64,000 nt of DNA from Hymenoscyphus infarciens (taxonomy: Eukaryota > Ascomycota > Leotiomycetes > Helotiales > Helotiaceae), in the NCBI GenBank assembly GCA_001414345.1, contig LLCB01000013.1:248001-312000 (forward strand), written 5' to 3'. The notes beneath the pieces were generated by a model, which was given only the letters and a program-made list of their open reading frames with translations, did no database searches and was not told the DNA's origin. The translations under genes were made by a program, and so were the position numbers. How positions within the stretch are numbered: the stretch's first letter is position 1; every line of letters begins with the position of its first letter. This document shows positions 57,435 through 64,000 of this stretch, piece after piece.

Positions 57435-59675
57435 TCAAGCAATGTTCCCAGCCATGCCCATAAAAAGGGCCTGCACCATCAAGGAAATAGACCAGAATCC
57501 CACTTTCTTCAATCTCCTCATTCTCTGCTGGGTATCTACCACGTCTTTTGCAAAAGCTTCATATGTTTCCGCCGACAGATCCTCCATGAGTCCACTGTCA
57601 AAGATCGTCCAACTGCCATCGAATTCGCTTGCGCGTTTCACGATTCGGCAATTGATGGGTATGAACGTCTTTTGCGAATTTATGTACGCAACAATTGGTC
57701 GGATGAGAGCTTGATTGGTATATGAAAGGTCTCGTGTAAATAAAGGCACAGCAGCCTTGACATCATTGAGGTGAACACGGAGATCCATAACAAGAAATCG
57801 CTTATCGTCATCTTTACGAAGTCTGCTTTCCATAGCAGCTCTATTTTCGGGAGTATTGAGATCCACTGTCCTGGGATGATTTTCCAAGATGTGCATGTAT
57901 CTGTTTGAGGTAACCGTCGCTTCCATGCGATCGTAAAAGTCAGACATTACTTTTGCAATGCTGTCGTCGGTTTCCGCTGGGAACATGACATCTGCAACGA
58001 TGTCCACATTTCCTTCGTGAATCCAACCAAATGGTCCGTCCACACCACGATTTAGGTGATCGATTTTGAGACCGTCTATTCGAAGTCTACTATGCTTTTT
58101 CCATGGATTCGATTCTTTATCGTCTTCGTGGCGTTCTCCTGCATATGAATGCATCTGGCGTGGGTGGATAGTAAAAAGTGATCCGTCATATGCTCCTGAC
58201 ATATTGTTTGCTGACAAGAAGTCGTAAAAGAGCCATTGCTTGCGAAGCTGAGGTAGTTCGCAATTGAAAATGCTGACTGAAAATGGTCGGAATCCATTTG
58301 GTTGGTGTATGGTTATTAGTAGATCTTCCATTTTGAAGGAATCGATCTCGAAATCTCCAAGTTGGTGCTCGTGGCGATATGTCCTAGGGTCGATATATTC
58401 GGCAGGCCAATGAACAGAAGTCCGATCCACAACACCTCGAACCCCTTTAACCTCAACATCTCGAAGAAGCCCTTTTCCATTCCACCATTTAACGAATGAT
58501 AGTGTCACATTGACCGTGTTGATTGTGACGTCGAATTGGGTGTAGTTGGTGTCCTCTTCCTCTTCTTTTGCAGCCCGCCCTTCAGACTCCGCCTGTCTCT
58601 CTGCCGCGGCAGCCGCTGCTGCACTGATAGATGACCCCTTCTTCACTTTAGCCTTCTTTTGTCCTGGTCTTCTCGAAACAAAGACGTTGTGAAATGTGAT
58701 AACTCCATTCTTCCATTTTGGTACAACAGCAGATTCGAAAACAACCTTGATGCCAGCTGAATGGGTGAGATAGTCACCAATCCATCTTGCCAATGTTTCT
58801 GTTTATAGTAGTCAGTATTTGGTACAAATGGTTCAATGAGGCATTTGTTTACCTTGTGCGAAGACAGTATTTATCGAAAAGATTATGAGAGAAAAGAATG
58901 TAGTGGTTCCAACTAAAATCCATACGATATTTCCCAGGACAAACCATGAGACGAAAGCACTCCAATCGTCAACATTCCATGGCCGAGCACTTCTAATAGA
59001 AAACCACTTGAACCGGACTTTTAATCGTGACCAAAATCCGGTTGCGGCTGCCAGAAGTTCCTCCCTTGTTGGACGATGCGGCATGTGAGGTAATTGTGGA
59101 AGATGGAGATAGCTGTGCGACTCGGAGGGGTCAACTTTCGGGGTAGGGGCTTCTGGTTTCTTTGCTGCTGCGATGGGTGGCGGCACCTTTGCGTTTCTGT
59201 TCCCATTTCCATTTTGAAGGTTCTTATTTCCGTTTTGTCCGCTCGATGCAGAGCTCTTATTCCTCCTCGAAACTACGCCCCTCCGCCTTCTGCCAGTCGA
59301 ATGTATCTCTCTCCGCCATGTATGTTGAGTTATGAAGGCACTGATCGATCGTCCAGGGAGTATTGATGTCGAATATAAAGACTTTTCGACCGAAGCTGCG
59401 ATGGCAGGCGATGTGCTCGGGTTGGAGCTGACATTGCAGAGAAAAAGTCCGCAAGAAGCAAAACTTTTCCTAGTAGCAAATATATTCCGTGGCGTATCGT
59501 TCACTGGCAATGGCGGTCGGCTCGAGAAAAATGATCGTTGTGTTGATTGGGAGGATATGGACTCAGGTATCCTGACCTTCTCGAAGCTTTTTGATCTGCA
59601 ACTCCTTGATGCTAATAATTGACTGCCGGGATCCCATAGTCGAGACCACAGCCGATTCTTTATGATTGTACTCAT
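57435..59675 (-). CDS. MDM31: Mitochondrial distribution and morphology protein Mdm31
   Basis: Mitochondrial inner-membrane protein needed for normal mitochondrial shape, inheritance and phospholipid homeostasis. Exons 59675-58853 and 58798-57435 (54-base intron, GTAAAC...AACAG) give about 728 residues; the junction reads TVFAQ-ETLARWIGDYLT. The Arg/Ser-rich N-terminus, with no acidic residues for long stretches, fits a matrix-targeting signal. Hydrophobic helices lie before the junction (AFVSWFVLGNIVWILVGTTT) and at the very C-terminus (FWSISLMVQALFMGMAG). Family blocks include FHNVFVSRR, FDVTINTVNVTLSFVKWWNG, KGVRGVVDRT and LRIDGLKIDHLNRGVDGPFG. Ala and Glu runs lie at about 330-365. The ATG at 59675 is chosen because upstream codons offer only TTG. 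Confidence 0.93.
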
Positions 59676-60276
59676 ATCCGGGTGGTCATTGTGAGCATTT
59701 ACCAACTATTTGAAGCCGTAAATCACAGATCGAGAGCAAAAGTGCGGTGTTTTGGAGTTTGGAAGAAAGAATGAGGAGGTGCTGCACGCGCGATGACGAG
59801 ACTTGGGCATTTTCTTGTTCAGTTCGCGAGGCTGGACCGATGAAAGTGCAGGGATTAGGTGATCAGAGAAAAGCGGCACCTCAGAGAAGCTTGTTGGCTC
59901 TTTTGAATATTTTATATCTATAATGTTGCTTTTCTCTGGAAATTACTTGTAAAATATAGTTAAAACTATCTTGGCTACAGAAAAGAGGATAATCCAGCCT
60001 ACAGGTTGGGCACACGACCAAAATCGGGTGGAAATCGGCCCGTGGAGGCTTTTCTACACCACTAATCGTCCAAAACGCGCTAACCCAAACTTCTTATCAC
60101 CGATCGAGATAAACATTTTTCTATCCCCACCCAACTCCAACTCGAAGTGACAGCATAAAACAATTGAAATTGTTTCCCCCGCCACGTAACGCATCAACAA
60201 CCCCCCTCTCCGGCCCAGCTATACAAGTCAACAATAGCCAGGGCTCATTGACTCATTTTCACGTATCGACCACAAT
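59676..60276. promoter_or_regulatory. Divergent MDM31/PNO1 promoter region
   Basis: 600 bases between two divergent start codons. No gene seen. Confidence 0.5.
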
Positions 60277-61143
60277 ATGCCTGCTCCAACAGCGCTGTCG
60301 AGGCGCCCAGAGGAATTGGCTGCAGCCATTCCATTACCCACAGAGAGTACGAAGAATGACCCCCGGCCAATTTGGAGCCAAGTTAACAAAATATAGGCGC
60401 AGACGATGAATTATTACTCGATGCTCCAGATATGAACGCCGACGCCAATGTTGTTCAATTAATTACTGGCGATGCCGATACCGAGATGCACATTGACGAG
60501 GAAGGTCGACCACGTTTTGCGCCTGCGAAGAATATTGTATGCCGAAATACCTTGAAATAATTGTCGCCAGTGCTAACAAAATCAGGATGGTCCAGTACGA
60601 GTCGAAAGCCGAAAAGTTCCAATTCCACCCCACCGAATGTCACCCCTCAAAGCCTCGTGGCCAAAAATCTACCCCCCACTAGTCGAGCATCTCAAACTCC
60701 AAGTCCGAATGAACGTCAAGAGCCGAGCCGTCGAACTCCGAACATCAAAACACACCACCGACAGTGGAGCATTACAAAAAGGCGAGGATTTCGTCAAGGC
60801 ATTCAGTCTGGGGTTTGATGTCGACGATGCTATTGCCCTTCTGCGATTGGATGATCTGTATATTGAGACTTTCGAAATCAAGGATGTCAAGACTTTGCAA
60901 GGAGAGCATTTGGGAAGAGCTATCGGACGTATCGCAGGAAAGGACGGAAAGACCAAGTTCGCAATCGAGAATGCTAGTCGGACGAGAGTGGTACTTGCGG
61001 ACTCGAAAATTCACATTCTGGGAGGATTCAAAAATATCCATATTGCGAGAGAAGCAATTGTCAGTCTTATTTTGGGAAGTCCGCCAGGCAAGGTGTATGG
61101 TAATTTGAGAACGGTGGCTTCAAGAATGAAGGAGAGATTTTGA
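60277..61143 (+). CDS. PNO1: Pre-rRNA-processing KH protein Pno1/Dim2
   Basis: Nucleolar 40S assembly factor; partner of Nob1, binds near the 3' end of 18S rRNA. Exons 60277-60346, 60397-60536 and 60586-61143 give 255 residues. All junctions are in phase: PLPTE-S-ADDELLLD and PAKNI-DGPVRVESRK. The N-terminal about 80 residues are acidic and variable (MPAPTALSRRPEEL is the conserved family opening). The two KH-like folds span about 90-250: SLGFDVDDAIALLRLDDLYI, then HLGRAIGRIAGKDGKTKFAI with the GxxG loop (GKDG), HILGGFKNIHIAREAIVSLI, and the invariant end GSPPGKVYGNLRTVASRMKE RF. Length matches fungal orthologues. Confidence 0.96.
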
Positions 61144-63309
61144 AATGCTATGATAGGGCATGAAAACTGCATGATATGGCGTTTGGGTTGGCGTGATTTT
61201 GGTCTTCTCTGGAGTACAGAGGGCGGGGAAAATTACTAGATGACGCTTTTATGGTTGGCACATTATATTAAGACGTTCTGAGAGGAAATGAAGAGATTTT
61301 CGAATATTCAAGAGACGAGAGGAGTTCTTACAATACTTTGAGCCATTGGTTGTTCACGCAATTTATGATTGTTAATTTCCCTTGCCTTGCAACAAGAAAG
61401 CGATGATTTCTTGGTTCGGTTACTTAAGGATTGATGAGGCCCAAAAAAGCAAGCTCGTTCGGCTATCATAGTGATGTTGCTTATGCCGTCTCTACTACGA
61501 GGGTTCATGGCTAAGCGAGGCTAATGTCTTAGATACTCTCAAAGCTCAATGCCTGTTCAGAATTAAATGTAAGGGCTTTTTTGGGATCGCCCAAACATGA
61601 TGATCCATCGTAGCCTAGGCTATGAGAAAGCCAGTTATATGAGGAGTGAGCCCGCAAGTGAGCCAAGTTACTGAATGCCATTTACAACTATTTCGAGGAT
61701 TGTGGAAGTGATGACCCTTAAAAGCTTTCCATTTCATATGCGAGACGCAAAATGAGTGGTGGTAACAAGAACGAATTACTTCCGGCACACCTTCTTTGAC
61801 TGTGCGAGAGAGCCTAGAGCAATGAAAAGTATTATTCAAGAGAGTTTAGAAGAGTTGGACTCCCCTTTTCCATTTTCTAACTCTCGTCTCTTCTTTTGAG
61901 GCAAGGAAAACAGGGCATTGCCAGAATCCAGATCTCTACCCACCACCTCCAACCCAACCCAAGCTAAAAAGCGCCACAACCGTCCCCCTCCAAACCTTAA
62001 AATCGACTAACCCGTCCCCTGTCCTCTGAAAACCGCCGCTTTACTCCCTCTCAACTTCGACACACTCACTTGTAAAAATTTCTTAGCACCACCACCAAAA
62101 ATGCACCACCTTCAAATCCCTTGATACTTGCATGTAGAGTTAAAACTTGAGCTCTTGACTAAGTTAATGTATAAATTTTTGGAATAGAGGTTGTGTGGGA
62201 GATGGTATTTTGAATGCGCCTGAGGGCTCTTAAAGCGGCTATTTAACTTTTTTTGCGATGTGCAACGAAATATGCGGGAGGTTGCTAGCGTAAGAGTTGC
62301 GGCGGGAGCCTTACTGTTTTGGGGATAGACTGGGTTGCTAGCGTAGGGCTAGTTTACCGGGGTTGTGGTAGTGGTAGTGGTGGTTGAGAAAAGTGGCTTC
62401 GCTTAATTCACTACTGAGGAACGTTGGCTTTGGTACAATCGTGCAATTTCTTGGATTTTGGTATTCATTCTAGATACACGTAGCTCTTTGGTACCTCGCC
62501 GGCCTCGTTTAATAGCGTAGTCTAGAATTAAAAGCTACTTGAAGCGCTTAGCTAAGCTGTGGCTACCTGTATTTTTATTGCTTTCACTCTATACGATTTG
62601 CTAACTATTCCTATTTTCGCTTAGTGAAAGCAGGTCAAACCCCGGGCCAGTTACGTCTTTGAATCACGGACCCGCTATGGAAATCTTTGAGTTTTTTGTT
62701 GCAAGTCGCTTCTCTTAAACTAGCCAAATGGGCTCCTGGAGTGTGGGGTAACCATCCCGCCCGAGAAGCTTAATTGAAACCTGGGGCAAGTATAACTTAG
62801 CCTGTTGACAGGGGTATTTGATTGGCCAATTTTGAGAAGCACAGGGCAGCACTTTGAAGTGGGAAATAGTTAGCTCGACTCCTCTTAAGTTAAGTATCTG
62901 AAGTTGCGAAGAGCACGTAACTTTGCAGAATAGTGATTTTGAGTATGTTGGCATTCTCCCGTCAGTAACACTATGTAAATTGGTGTCAAATCTTGAGTTG
63001 GCAAGAGAGGAGCCTAGAGCTGAAGCGCTTAGCAGTAAATTTGATAGAGTATTGTAATACTCGGCCGTGGCTCTCCTTGTCGGAGTGAACAACGCAAGCT
63101 TGCTATACCGATTCCGCCAAACCATCAAGGCTCTTTGGCTCAATTCCATTAACTCCACGCGGCAGCATCCTTCACTTATCTCCTATTCATCCACCGGTAG
63201 AATTCAACGTCACACCTGCCATACGCCTGTTCAATACCGAATTGTCGAAAGAAGGAAAAGCTTTGTCGACAGTCAGGGTGATTGATATCGCAGTAAAGCC
63301 AGATGACTT
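61144..63309. other. 2.2-kb region without a recognisable gene
   Basis: No supported gene. GGTTGCTAGCGTA occurs twice (about 62280 and 62331). A 9-bp inverted pair GCTTTCACT / AGTGAAAGC flanks 62580-62632. The minus-strand frame at 62715-63158 has no domain I can name. Confidence 0.45.
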
Positions 63310-63804
63310 TCAAATAACAACCCGCCGTCCCCCTCTCGCCCTAGCCTTGGGCGCAATGATTGTCAACACCCCGTTTTTCATCCCAGCCTTAACCTCATCC
63401 ATTTCAATCTCGACCGGAAAGCTAAACGTCCTAACAAATTCTCCAACCATGCGTTCGGCAACCCAGTACTTCCCACCATTCCTAATTTGCACCTCGGATT
63501 CATGCGCGATTTCTTGTGGAGTCTTCTCATTTTCAACAGGTTTCTTGGTGTCTTCGGTGGGAGTATCGGGTGATTTGGGAGGAGGGTTGGATAAAGAAAT
63601 TGCTGTTGCGAGAGAGGGATTGGGGAATCTGGCGTCGCGCTCGTAGTATCGGTTGGTTCTGCCGCTGATGGTGAGAGTAGAAGAGTCAGAGAATTCGATC
63701 TCGATGTCGTTTTGGTCGATTCCTGGGAGCTCGCCATGGAGTTCGTAGTTGGTTGGGTGTTCTTTGACGTCGAAGCGAGGACTGTAGACTGGAGGGGTCG
63801 CCAT
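63310..63804 (-). CDS. Small heat-shock protein, Hsp20/alpha-crystallin (Hsp30-like)
   Basis: ATP-independent holdase chaperone. Single exon, 164 residues. The alpha-crystallin domain starts almost at once (YSPRFDVKEHPTNYELHGEL PGI) and ends FSFPVEIEMDEVKAGMKNGV LTIIAPK. As in fungal Hsp30 proteins it is split by a charged insert (about 65-105, PPPKSPDTPTEDTKKPVENE). The N-terminal arm of about 8 residues is far shorter than in most fungal Hsp20 proteins, which usually have 40 or more residues before FDVKE; this may weaken oligomerisation (inference), or an upstream exon is missing. The C-terminal Ile-x-Ile-like anchor is not clear; the end is GGRRVVI. The minus-strand upstream 196 bases hold scattered GAA units but no clear heat-shock element. 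Confidence 0.9.
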   Translation of the reverse strand: MATPPVYSPRFDVKEHPTNYELHGELPGIDQNDIEIEFSDSSTLTISGRTNRYYERDARFPNPSLATAISLSNPPPKSPDTPTEDTKKPVENEKTPQEIAHESEVQIRNGGKYWVAERMVGEFVRTFSFPVEIEMDEVKAGMKNGVLTIIAPKARARGGRRVVI

Positions 63805-64000
63805 TTTGGGATACTTTGTACCAAGCGATGGCTATCTCTTTGGAAGTTTTGTAGTGTATAGCGCAGTTAAGATTCTCGGTTGCGTCAAAGGTGAAGTTGA
63901 GAAGCTGAGTGAATGTTTTGCACGGTCGATGAGATTACGACTGAGATGGTATGATTTGTTGATTGACCTAAATAAGGAGAGTCAACTCAGAGATTCCTTG

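Overview
The window is nuclear DNA of a filamentous ascomycete. Genes have short introns (about 45-70 bases, GTRAGT-type donors, CTGAC/CTAAC-type branch sites). The gene set is typically fungal: a Cdc3-type septin, an AA9 LPMO, 2EXR-domain proteins, a DHA1 drug transporter. One transposon has been mutated in the way that repeat-induced point mutation (RIP) does. The content fits a helotialean relative of Botrytis/Sclerotinia, but that placement is inference. I rebuilt exon structures by hand from splice signals and reading-frame continuity, so boundaries are predictions.

Layout. 1-9.5 kb: the 5' part of a 3-hydroxyisobutyrate-dehydrogenase-like gene (-), mitochondrial N-acetylglutamate synthase (+), a Cdc3/AspB-type septin (-), a small 2EXR protein (+). 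9.5-16.3 kb: gene-poor, with a small cupin gene (-) and two inverted-repeat elements. 16.3-20.3 kb: an MFS drug transporter (+) and a Pom33/TMEM33-family protein (-). 20.9-27 kb: decaying sequence, with two broken genes, a 238-bp MITE, and a secreted class-II-like heme peroxidase gene (-) that has a frame break. 27,969-31,791: a 3.8-kb AT-rich transposon with about 130-bp terminal inverted repeats and a remnant of an integrase-type DDE transposase.

31.8-38.4 kb: palmitoyl-protein thioesterase (+), a ribosomal L1-domain nucleolar protein (-), an FHA-domain Tos4-like regulator (+) and a small conserved protein (+). 38.9-42.1 kb: three tandem RING-finger paralogues on the + strand, the first interrupted by two stops inside its RING. 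43.5-48.9 kb: AA9 LPMO with a long His/Gly-rich tail (+), a MobA-like protein (+), a large 2EXR protein (-). 48.9-53.5 kb: no recognisable gene. 53.5-61.1 kb: a dense housekeeping block with p23/Sba1 (-), ESCRT-III Vps24 (+), Mdm31 (-) and Pno1/Dim2 (+), arranged as two divergent pairs. The window ends with an Hsp20-family gene (-).

The genes do not form one pathway. Conserved housekeeping blocks alternate with gene-poor, repeat-bearing stretches that hold lineage-specific families (RING, 2EXR, F-box-like, HeLo-like, peroxidase) and pseudogenes. The most notable items are the TIR-bounded integrase transposon ending 86 bases before the PPT1 start codon, the RING array, the GC-AG intron and frame break in the peroxidase gene, and the histidine-rich LPMO tail.
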